Shown: positions 1 through 5,728 of the stretch, one piece after another
Numbering within the stretch: the first letter of the stretch is position 1
How the letters are laid out: each line of letters starts with the position of its first letter
From: Dehalococcoidia bacterium
Lineage (GTDB): Bacteria > Chloroflexota > Dehalococcoidia > Dehalococcoidales > DAOWJH01
Direction of reading: 5' to 3'
Length of the DNA: 13,941 nt
Assembly (NCBI GenBank): GCA_030640495.1
Contig: DAOWJH010000058.1
Coordinates: forward strand, 1 to 13,941
Made by a program: the position numbers and the translations under genes
Notes under the pieces: model-generated
The model's database searches: none
The model's input: the letters and a program-made list of their open reading frames with translations, nothing else
Told to the model about the DNA's origin: nothing

Positions 1-144
1 CTACTTGCCGGAATCATTGCCGGGGAGGGGGGTTCAGGCTACGACCGATTTAAAGCCAAAGTGGAAGCGGCATCTGGGGGGGGAGATATGAGGTTGCCCC
101 CCAGCGGTCAGAGAGCACTACCATCAAGAAAAATGCAAACCTAA
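1..144 (+). CDS. 3' end of an unidentified gene, probably phage-related (partial)
   Basis: Frame 1 is open from the first base to TAA at 142-144 and gives 47 residues. The visible tail has a Gly/Ala-rich start, a basic middle and a Pro/Ser/Arg-rich end, typical of a flexible C-terminus. I do not recognise the family. Placement 36 bp before an adaptor-like gene on the same strand suggests it belongs to the same phage structural operon. A run of eight G (76-83) sits within it. If the reading frame slipped there by one base, the alternative tail would run to a TAA at 156-158, still before the next gene, so the true C-terminus is uncertain. Confidence 0.5.
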   Translation, partial: LLAGIIAGEGGSGYDRFKAKVEAASGGGDMRLPPSGQRALPSRKMQT

Positions 145-163
145 AAAAGGTTTTTTAATCTTT
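137..163 (+). terminator. Weak hairpin plus T-rich tract after the first partial gene
   Basis: AAACC (137-141) can pair with GGTTT (149-153), followed by a T-rich stretch to 163. The stem is only 5 bp and A/T-rich, so it could be a poor terminator or simply an A/T-rich spacer. The next gene follows 17 bp later and has its own Shine-Dalgarno (GGGGGTGA, 168-175). Confidence 0.25.
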
Positions 164-180
164 TATTCGGGGGTGAATAT

Positions 181-771
181 ATGAATTTAAGTGAAATGAT
201 AACCCTGGTGAGGAGAGATCTCAGGGATGAGGCTACCCCTTACCAGTGGTCAGATGACGAGCTAAGCAGGCACATTAACCATGCCTTAAAGGAGCTATCG
301 GAGAGGGTGCCGTTGCCGGTGAAGGCTACCCTAGCTACCGTGAGCGGCAGTAGAGAGCTTGATATATCAAGCCTTACCGATAGGGTTATGGTTCAGGCGG
401 TGGAATATCCTGTGGATGAACTCCCGCCAAAGTATCAGCAGTTTTCTATCTGGGGGGATACCCTGACCATAATAAGCGGGGAGGAACCTAATGGCTCCAA
501 CTGCTATATCTACTACGGCACGCTCCACAGCCTTGATGCTACCTCTACCCTTCCTGCCAAGTATGAAGACCTAATCGCTACCAGCGCCGCAGGCTATGCC
601 GCTGTCAGCTGGGCAGCCCATGCTATAAACAGGGTCAATGTCGGCGGCGTTATGACGCCGAGGGAATACCGAATCTGGGGCAATGAGAGACTCAAAACCT
701 TCAAGGAGGCACTGAAAAGGCTGGGCAGGAGACAGAGGATTAGAACCCAGCAGCTCTATAGTGAAAAATAG
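181..771 (+). CDS. Phage head-tail adaptor-like protein
   Basis: The protein has 196 residues and no signal or membrane segment. The N-terminus resembles the opening of phage adaptor/connector proteins (P22 gp4-like and related 'phage adaptor' families): a helix followed by 'YQWSDDELSRHINHALKEL' at about residues 21-39. These proteins sit as a ring between the portal and the tail tube. The middle is beta-rich (about 45-115). A helical part follows (about 125-180), with an Ala-rich stretch and a strongly basic C-terminus (RLGRRQRIRTQQ). The start is ATG 181, preceded by GGGGGTGA at a good distance. Family assignment is from pattern memory, not a search. The short size and position upstream of tail genes agree with it. 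A generic phage structural protein is the main alternative. Confidence 0.6.
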   Translation: MNLSEMITLVRRDLRDEATPYQWSDDELSRHINHALKELSERVPLPVKATLATVSGSRELDISSLTDRVMVQAVEYPVDELPPKYQQFSIWGDTLTIISGEEPNGSNCYIYYGTLHSLDATSTLPAKYEDLIATSAAGYAAVSWAAHAINRVNVGGVMTPREYRIWGNERLKTFKEALKRLGRRQRIRTQQLYSEK

Positions 772-826
772 TCTGGAGGGGCAGTAAATAGCATAAAGTA
801 TAGAAGTGGCGGCGAGGAGCCAGTGA

Positions 827-861
827 GATTGCCACGCCTTCGGCTGGCAATGACAAGGAAG
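827..861 (+). repeat. Interspersed palindromic repeat, family A, copy 1
   Basis: The sequence begins GATTGCCACGCCTTCGGCT and continues with GGCAATGACA. Arms ATTGCC (828-833) and GGCAAT (846-851) pair, with an inner GCC-TTC-GGC hairpin. A near-identical copy lies at 7102-7134 in an unrelated intergenic region, so this is a dispersed element and not a gene-specific hairpin. Its right edge runs directly into the AAGGAG Shine-Dalgarno (859-864) of the gene starting at 872. Confidence 0.75.
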
Positions 862-871
862 GAGATAAGTT

Positions 872-1201
872 ATGACTGTAAAAGAGAGACTCCCCAAGAC
901 CAAAGAGGGGTTGCCGAAAGAGGCGTTTGCTATTGTCGGCGACCCTGATGAGCCAGACACCTGGAAGTTGCCTCACCACACTAAAGCTATCTTCAGGGCG
1001 CTCAAGGGGAAGCTTGATATTGAGAAGACTGTTGACTGGGATAGGATGCCGGCGGCAGCGGCTGCCCTCTCCCCGGGTGGGTATAGAGGGCAAAGGGTAG
1101 ATGCCAGCCCCGAGGCAATACTTAAGGCAGCCAAGCACCTGGCAGGGCACTACCGAAAAGCCAATAAGCCACTGCCCGATATCCTGGCAGCTTTGGCCTA
1201 A
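872..1201 (+). CDS. Small phage-cluster protein of unknown function
   Basis: The protein has 109 residues, is soluble and has no membrane segment. Shine-Dalgarno AAGGAG (859-864) lies 7 bp before ATG 872. The segment 'LPKEAFAIVGDPDEPDTWKLP' (about residues 14-34), followed by a helical C-terminal half, faintly resembles small phage proteins in which a 'D-S/A-A-F-A' strand and a 'LP-x-H' segment precede a helix. I would not name a family on that basis. The stop codon abuts the ATG of the next gene (TAA 1199-1201, ATG 1202), which implies translational coupling with the membrane proteins downstream. A structural or accessory role is inferred from position only. Confidence 0.55.
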   Translation: MTVKERLPKTKEGLPKEAFAIVGDPDEPDTWKLPHHTKAIFRALKGKLDIEKTVDWDRMPAAAAALSPGGYRGQRVDASPEAILKAAKHLAGHYRKANKPLPDILAALA

Positions 1202-1405
1202 ATGAAGATGAAGGAGTGGATAGAGTTTATAAAGGCTATCATCAGGCCGTTTATCATCATCTGGGGATTCATGGTCTATGGCATCTGCATTATGACTGAA
1301 GTGGAAGTACCCACCTTACTAGCTGGCTTAGTCTCAGTAGTGGTCATTGAATATTTTAGCGAGAGAGCAGTCAAGAGGTTTAAGGAGAATGGAAGGGAAA
1401 AGTAA
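1202..1405 (+). CDS. Small two-helix membrane protein, holin-like
   Basis: The protein has 67 residues with two hydrophobic segments: about residues 13-31 (starting IIRPFIIIWGF) and about 38-54 (LLAGLVSVVVIEYF). They are joined by a short acidic loop (TEVEVP), and the tail is charged and basic. Size, topology and position in a phage gene block are what one expects of a small holin, which permeabilises the inner membrane at lysis. The sequence alone cannot prove that, and no endolysin gene is visible in the window. The gene starts directly after the upstream stop with no Shine-Dalgarno of its own, so it is probably translated by coupling. A second in-frame ATG at 1208 is possible. Confidence 0.5.
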   Translation: MKMKEWIEFIKAIIRPFIIIWGFMVYGICIMTEVEVPTLLAGLVSVVVIEYFSERAVKRFKENGREK

Positions 1406-1613
1406 GGGATGGCTGGAGCGCCTCTATAGAGTCTTATGGCTAAGGATAGGCGGACGGCCGTGGACATATATTATCCGGGATAGCTATCACAGCAAGCCGC
1501 TTATCTGGCTTGCCGTGGCAACTGCTCTCGGCATCCTGCTCGGTCATCTCTTCTGGGGAATGCCGTGGATAGCAGGGCAGTCGGGAAATTTGATGCTCCC
1601 CCTGCTTTGGTAA
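1389..1613 (+). CDS. Small one-helix membrane protein, unknown function
   Basis: From ATG 1389 the protein has 74 residues: a basic amphipathic N-terminal half rich in Trp/Arg/Tyr, then one hydrophobic helix at about residues 38-60 (LIWLAVATALGILLGHLFW). The N-terminus therefore probably faces the cytoplasm. The frame can be extended to TTG 1347. That would overlap the upstream gene by 59 bp without a clear ribosome site, whereas ATG 1389 overlaps it by 17 bp. AAGGAG (1382-1387) is only 1 bp from the ATG, so initiation may depend on coupling. The overlap with the holin-like gene suggests a paired membrane function such as lysis control. I do not recognise a family. Confidence 0.45.
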   Translation: MEGKSKGWLERLYRVLWLRIGGRPWTYIIRDSYHSKPLIWLAVATALGILLGHLFWGMPWIAGQSGNLMLPLLW

Positions 1614-1627
1614 GTCAGTTTTATTGA

Positions 1628-1674
1628 CCTCGCCCCCTTAGTCCCCCTCTCCTTAAAAGGAGAGGGAGGAGAAA
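1628..1674 (+). repeat. Palindromic repeat, family B, copy 1
   Basis: A C-rich lead is followed by a 10 bp perfect stem: CCCTCTCCTT (1645-1654) and AAGGAGAGGG (1657-1666). The first 25 bases match those of the copy at 3724-3770 with about three differences. The two copies bracket the large tail gene. The stem could work as a partial terminator but lacks a U-tract. Confidence 0.7.
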
Positions 1675-1711
1675 TTAAAAAAGATAAAAGTCTGAAGGAG
1701 GCTTACTGGAA

Positions 1712-3709
1712 TTGAGAAGTTTATCATCAACCTTACTAGCTGCCCAGAAGCAGGCTACCAGAATCCCCTATGTCAGGGTGGAAGCCAAGAATAAGATTGC
1801 CGGAGTGGTCAGGCTTGACTGGGCAAGGCTCTATTCTGACTCGGAGGCTGATTACTTTCACGCCCTGACTATCCCCGATGATGGGTCAGTTATCAGGGTC
1901 AGGATAACCCCTCCAGCTGACTCAAGGAAGCTCTACCGCCAACGAGTGGCTGACCCGGGGCCATCATCGGACTTCAGTCAGTGGACATACTGTAACCAGT
2001 ATGACGCGGTTATCGTGACTGCCACCTCCCTGGGAGCTGAGGTGTCTATATTCTGGATAAAAGGTGACCGGGGGGTTTATCAGCTAAAGAGCACCGACTA
2101 TGGAGCTACCTGGGGGAGTGCTGAGCTTATTGATTACTGCCCCACCACCGCCATTTACGGCATAACTGCCGCCTATAAGCCAAACGGCGATATTGCCCTA
2201 TTCTTTGCTGACCAGGCAACCCTCTATGTCAAGAAGTATGTAAGCGGTGAGTGGCAGAATAAAGCTGCCTGGGATAAGACCACCGGCGACCTGTCAGGAG
2301 TGGCTACCGTCTATAATAGCGACTGGAATCTCTTTATCACCGGGAAGGACCAGAACGGCAATTTTAAGCTGTGGTCGCTGGTATATGGTGATGGCGGTGA
2401 GGTATCCCCGGGTAGCTGGTCATCGTTAAAGGAGTTCGCCTCAGCACCATCAGATGGTAACTTTGAATACCATAGGGCATTTATGGATAAGCCGGATGTC
2501 TATCGGTGCTTCTTCATTGAGAGGTTTACTGGCACCGAAGCCTATAATCGCCCCTTCCGGTCATACTCCAGCGCCAAGTTCATTGATAATCTATGGCACG
2601 AGCCAGTGCCGTTTGAGCTGTCAAGCGAGTATGGTATGGCAATTGCCCATCATGGTGATTACTGCTGGCTGTCTACCCCTTGCGGTGTGTGGCGGGCTAA
2701 GTTAGCCGAGGAGAGTATTGATTTAACCGCTGATGTGCTGTCTTTAAGGCAGGAGCTTAGTGAAAGCCAGGGTAGGCTAATTGTTGAGCTACGGAATGAC
2801 GATGGTCAATATGCCTCACCAGGAGAAGGGGAGCTATCAGTCCTTGACACAGGTTGTCAGTTAGAGGTCAGTCCCGGCTATGCTACCCCCGAGGGGAACG
2901 AGGTTAGCTCAGGTCAAGCCTTCTGGGTTAATGGCTATGAGCATATCTCGGCTGGCGGTAAGTCCAGTCTTATTTTATATGCTGCCGATGGCTGGGGGTT
3001 AATTGAAAATTGGAGAGCCAGACACCAGTTCCGATGGAATAAGGAAGCCGATGAAATGAATGTTAAGCAAATCGTTGAATTCATCCTAGCCAGAGCGGGA
3101 TTGAAGCTTGAGGTTAAATCTCAATCATCGGTTATAACTAACTACTACCCCGACTTCGCCATCCATGCCGATAACCGGGGTGGTATTCTTATTAAAAAGT
3201 TGCTGTCATTCGTCCCCGATGTAGTGTTTATTGAGGGTAATGAGGTCTATGTGGTAAATCCCCAGCCGGCTGACAATTCGGCCTATTCCTACGGTTCGGC
3301 TCATCCCATATTTGAGGGCAGATACCGAAAGGGAGCCTGGGAGCTTAATCGGGTTCAAGTTGAGGGCTACGACCCGGTAAAGGGGGAGCCGGTGATTGCT
3401 GATTCCTTCTCGTGGACTCAGATAGCCAAGGTCTATGATAGGCTGAGCCAGCAGGAGGACAGGAACATAGATACTATTGAGAAGGCTCAAGAACGGGGAG
3501 AAGCCTACTTAAGACAGGCTGAAATAGAATCAGCCAGGGGGGCTATTAAAATCCCGGTTAATTGCGGTCAACAATTGTATGATGTCATTGATATAACTGA
3601 CAACCGAGCCGGACTCAGTGGGGAGAAGAGGAGGGTGCTAGGGCTAAGCCTGATTTATAATCCTCGCCGCGGGGAATATGAGGAAAAGTTATCACTGGGG
3701 GAGGTATAG
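1712..3709 (+). CDS. Large phage tail hub/baseplate-like protein with an Asp-box segment
   Basis: The protein has 665 residues. The start is TTG 1712 with a strong AAGGAGG (1695-1701) 10 bp upstream. The N-terminal 65 residues are a beta-rich lead. Residues about 65-335 are rich in short Trp/Tyr strands and contain one clear Asp-box, STDYGATW (127-134), the turn motif of sialidase-type beta-propellers. The C-terminal half (about 340-665) reads like a tail-hub or baseplate protein. It has a strand series opening 'LRQELSESQGRLIVELRNDDG', a helix-rich middle, and a final segment with a 'GQQLYDVIDIT...GLSGEKRRVLGLS' pattern ending in ExxLxLG. One Asp box does not make an enzyme, and no sialidase catalytic set was identified. 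Surface binding by the propeller-like insert is an inference. Confidence 0.55.
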   Translation: MRSLSSTLLAAQKQATRIPYVRVEAKNKIAGVVRLDWARLYSDSEADYFHALTIPDDGSVIRVRITPPADSRKLYRQRVADPGPSSDFSQWTYCNQYDAVIVTATSLGAEVSIFWIKGDRGVYQLKSTDYGATWGSAELIDYCPTTAIYGITAAYKPNGDIALFFADQATLYVKKYVSGEWQNKAAWDKTTGDLSGVATVYNSDWNLFITGKDQNGNFKLWSLVYGDGGEVSPGSWSSLKEFASAPSDGNFEYHRAFMDKPDVYRCFFIERFTGTEAYNRPFRSYSSAKFIDNLWHEPVPFELSSEYGMAIAHHGDYCWLSTPCGVWRAKLAEESIDLTADVLSLRQELSESQGRLIVELRNDDGQYASPGEGELSVLDTGCQLEVSPGYATPEGNEVSSGQAFWVNGYEHISAGGKSSLILYAADGWGLIENWRARHQFRWNKEADEMNVKQIVEFILARAGLKLEVKSQSSVITNYYPDFAIHADNRGGILIKKLLSFVPDVVFIEGNEVYVVNPQPADNSAYSYGSAHPIFEGRYRKGAWELNRVQVEGYDPVKGEPVIADSFSWTQIAKVYDRLSQQEDRNIDTIEKAQERGEAYLRQAEIESARGAIKIPVNCGQQLYDVIDITDNRAGLSGEKRRVLGLSLIYNPRRGEYEEKLSLGEV

Positions 3710-3723
3710 GGATTATTCATCTA

Positions 3724-3770
3724 CCTCACCCCCTTTATCCCCCTCTCCTTTGAAGGAGAGGGGGAAGGAA
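3724..3770 (+). repeat. Palindromic repeat, family B, copy 2
   Basis: A perfect 12 bp stem is formed by CCCCCTCTCCTT (3739-3750) and AAGGAGAGGGGG (3753-3764), separated by two bases. The C-rich lead matches the copy at 1628. It begins 14 bp after the stop codon of the tail-hub-like gene. Confidence 0.7.
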
Positions 3771-3776
3771 TCAATA

Positions 3777-3798
3777 AAGAGGGGCTAACGCCCCTCTT
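3777..3798 (+). repeat. Perfect 9 bp hairpin next to repeat B copy 2
   Basis: AAGAGGGGC (3777-3785) pairs perfectly with GCCCCTCTT (3790-3798) around a TAAC loop. There is no U-tract, so it is not a standard terminator. It resembles the hairpin at 7995-8012 before purL (GAGGGGC, loop, GCTCCTC) and may belong to the same dispersed family. Confidence 0.6.
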
Positions 3799-3852
3799 AG
3801 ACACCCTTAATACCAGGTTATTCTTCAGGGGAGTAGGTTTTGAAGGAGGCTA

Positions 3853-4071
3853 ATGGAGATGAGTGTGAGAAAGGCGGTGCTAAAGAGTTTCAACCCCGGT
3901 GACTACACAGCCACTATCCAGCTATCAGGCAGTTACAAGGCTTACCTGGAAGGTATTGCTGTAGCCAGAAACCTGCCGGCAGGGGAAATGGCTGTTGGCA
4001 GGAAGCTGGCGGTTATATTCTTTGATGAGCATAATATCAAGGAAGCAGTGGTGGTGGCAGTATATACCTAG
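3853..4071 (+). CDS. Small beta-rich phage-cluster protein, possible baseplate/OB-fold protein
   Basis: The protein has 72 residues from ATG 3853, or 70 from ATG 3859. The Shine-Dalgarno AAGGAGG (3843-3849) is 3 bp from the first ATG and 9 bp from the second, so the second (MSVRKAVLK) is the more likely start. The pattern is alternating hydrophobic strands: 'YTATIQLSGSYKAYLEGIAVA', 'GRKLAVIFFD' and 'EAVVVAVYT'. That is compatible with a small beta-barrel such as those found in phage spike and baseplate hubs, which often follow a hub gene. The same strong Shine-Dalgarno context (TGAAGGAGGCT) precedes the large gene at 1712. No family can be named with certainty. Confidence 0.55.
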   Translation: MEMSVRKAVLKSFNPGDYTATIQLSGSYKAYLEGIAVARNLPAGEMAVGRKLAVIFFDEHNIKEAVVVAVYT

Positions 4072-4145
4072 TTTTTAAGTTATGCCCCTAAATATTCTGC
4101 CTTGCTCAACAGGGTATGAGTGCCACCGGGTTACTGAATAAAAAG

Positions 4146-4841
4146 CTAAGGGTTTGCTGGTCTGACAAACTTGTAGCCTATCCTGTGCTCGGTAACGATA
4201 ATAGTCGGTGACTTAACACCATCCCCCAGCTTCTGCCTCAGGTGCTGAATATGCACCCTGAGGAGGTCTCGGGCGTCAATATATGTTTCTCCCCATACCT
4301 TTCTTAACAGGTTTTCATGGGTGAGCGGACGTCCCTCATTCCTAATGAGGTGGCAAAGCAACTTATATTCAGTGGAAGTAAGCTTTACTGGCTTCCCCTC
4401 TACCCTGACCTCGTTTCTGGCGAAGTCGACCGATAGTTTACCGCTAACAAAGGGGCGCTCCCCAGTAACCGGCAGCCCCTGGACACGGCGCAACACGGCT
4501 TGCACCCGGGCGAGCAGTTCAATATGGCTGAAGGGCTTTACTATATAGTCATCTGCCCCCAACTCGAGGCATCTAGCTATATCAGCATCCTCACCCCTTA
4601 CCGTTAGCATTATCACTGGCACCTGGGAGAAGCGCCGTATCTGGCGCAGGACCTGAATGCCATCCATATCGGGCAGGCCTATATCCAGGATAGTCACATC
4701 GGGGTTCTCAGTTTCAATAAGCTCTAGTCCCCTGGCACCTTCGCTAGCTGAAACCACAGTAGCGCCGCTCCAGCGCAGTTGAAAGCATAGAGAGACAACC
4801 TCGGCAACATCGGGGGAGTCATCAATTACTACTACTTTCAT
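4146..4841 (-). CDS. OmpR-family response regulator
   Basis: The protein has 231 residues with the classic two-domain plan. The receiver domain (1-120) has the acidic pair D7/D8, phosphoacceptor D53 in 'TILDIGLPDMDG', switch T80 and K102 in 'DDYIVKPF'. A winged-helix DNA-binding domain (about 130-229) shows 'LTSTEYKLLCHLIRNEG' and the recognition-helix region 'RVHIQHLRQKLGD', ending in 'TEHRIGYKF'. It is a transcription factor activated by phosphorylation from its partner kinase, encoded 22 bp upstream on the same strand. ATG 4841 has only a weak AGG upstream, so translation may be partly coupled to the kinase. Its targets cannot be read from the sequence. The gene converges with the phage-like block, leaving a 74 bp spacer (4072-4145) in which I see no clear terminator. 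Confidence 0.93.
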   Translation of the reverse strand: MKVVVIDDSPDVAEVVSLCFQLRWSGATVVSASEGARGLELIETENPDVTILDIGLPDMDGIQVLRQIRRFSQVPVIMLTVRGEDADIARCLELGADDYIVKPFSHIELLARVQAVLRRVQGLPVTGERPFVSGKLSVDFARNEVRVEGKPVKLTSTEYKLLCHLIRNEGRPLTHENLLRKVWGETYIDARDLLRVHIQHLRQKLGDGVKSPTIIVTEHRIGYKFVRPANP

Positions 4842-4863
4842 ATTAAACCTACAATGTCAGCAC

Positions 4864-5568
4864 TTACTGACTACTTGATAAGGGCAAGGAGAAGAAGAAA
4901 CTGCTGCCCTGCCCGACTGCACTCTTCAGCCAAATGTTACCACCGTGAAGCTCAACAATGGATTTAGCAATAGCCAAGCCAAGCCCGCTGCCAGTCAGCT
5001 TGCCTCCACCCTGCTTAATCTGGTAATAGGGCTGAAATATTCGTTCCTGTTCCGCAGGGGGGATGCCTATCCCGGTGTCACTTACCTGAACCACCAAGGT
5101 GTTGTTATCCTGCCAGGCACTTACCTTTATTTTGCCGCCTTTCGGGGTGAACTTGCTGGCATTGGCTACCAGGGTTAGCAGAACCCTCTCTATATACTGA
5201 CTATCCGCCTTGACCGGGGGCAAAGAATCGGGCAATTCCAGGGTTAGAGACTGCTTTTCTTTTAGAGCTGTGGGGTAAAAAAGCGCCGCTACATTATGGA
5301 TAACCTGCTCTATGGCAACAGGCTCAGGTTTAAGTTGGAGATTCCCGGTGAGTAATCTTTGCACTTCTAGGGCGTGAGGCAGCTTCTCATCTATGCTATG
5401 AGCATTTCGGATAATGCTTCGGATGAGCTTGCCAATCAAGCTCTCCTCGCCTTGCTGGAGTTCATCAGCAAGGAGTTCGGCGGCGGCAATAATAGCGGTG
5501 AGAGAGGTTTTAAGCTCGTGGATGGTAGCCGAGATAAATTCTGTCCCTTGCTTCTTCTGTTCCACCAC
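4864..5568 (-). CDS. Soluble sensor histidine kinase lacking an input domain
   Basis: From GTG 5568 the protein has 234 residues and is almost only the kinase core. The H-box lies at 'FISATIHELKTSLTAI' with phospho-acceptor H17. The N-box 'LVANASKFTP' has N136, the G1 box is 'DTGIGI' (from D164), and the G2 box is 'GSGLGLAIAKS'. The Pro usual after the H-box Thr (HELRTPL) is Ser here. There is no PAS, GAF, HAMP or membrane segment, so sensing must come from a partner or a cytosolic ligand. The frame is open upstream to TTG 5634 (256 residues), but a good sigma-70 promoter (5620-5648) overlaps that start. I therefore prefer the GTG at 5568 or 5565, with a weak AAAGG 11 bp upstream of the first. 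It forms an operon with the response regulator. Confidence 0.88.
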   Translation of the reverse strand: MVEQKKQGTEFISATIHELKTSLTAIIAAAELLADELQQGEESLIGKLIRSIIRNAHSIDEKLPHALEVQRLLTGNLQLKPEPVAIEQVIHNVAALFYPTALKEKQSLTLELPDSLPPVKADSQYIERVLLTLVANASKFTPKGGKIKVSAWQDNNTLVVQVSDTGIGIPPAEQERIFQPYYQIKQGGGKLTGSGLGLAIAKSIVELHGGNIWLKSAVGQGSSFFFSLPLSSSQ

Positions 5569-5619
5569 TATTACTCTAACCTTTACTACCCAACTATTTG
5601 GCTGGGCTTCTCTGGTTGA

Positions 5620-5648
5620 ATAATAGTTCGCCAAATGGCAAATGTCAA
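5620..5648 (-). promoter_or_regulatory. Sigma-70 promoter for the kinase-response regulator operon
   Basis: On the minus strand the -35 TTGACA (5643-5648) is followed after exactly 17 bp by TATTAT (5620-5625), one mismatch from consensus. Transcription would start near 5613, about 45 bases before GTG 5568. A second TATTGACATT copy lies 39 bp further upstream (5680-5689) without a good -10, so it could be a duplicated -35 or an operator-like repeat. Confidence 0.65.
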
Positions 5649-5728
5649 TAGGCGATGGTGAGGTTGATGAACGATGAACAATGTCAATAAATCCATTTCC
5701 TTGACGATTAAAGCTAGGGGGTTATACA

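Noticed and set aside
571..1150. Two minus-strand ORFs of 129 and 136 codons across the phage-like genes
   Set aside because: They run through interspersed repeat A and oppose two plus-strand genes that have good ribosome sites. Their protein sequences look random and they overlap each other.
1712..3709. Sialidase function for the large tail protein
   Set aside because: Only one Asp box is clear and no catalytic Arg triad, Glu/Tyr pair or FRIP motif could be found.
1628..3798. CRISPR array
   Set aside because: The repeated palindromes are two copies about 2 kb apart with a gene between them, without regular spacers or cas genes.
4072..4145. Prophage attachment site or tRNA fragment between the phage-like block and the response regulator
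   Set aside because: No tRNA-like fold was seen and no duplicate of this spacer was found within the window. It cannot be supported without the other boundary.
5569..5634. Extended N-terminus of the histidine kinase from TTG 5634
   Set aside because: The TTG lies between the -35 and -10 of a good promoter on the same strand and has no Shine-Dalgarno. The internal GTG codons at 5568 and 5565 fit better.
5701..5728. TTGACG-16-TATACA promoter for the FAD protein
   Set aside because: The -10 ends directly before ATG 5729, so transcription would begin inside the ORF. AGGGGG (5716-5721) marks this ATG as a led start. It would only hold if translation began leaderless near ATG 5747.
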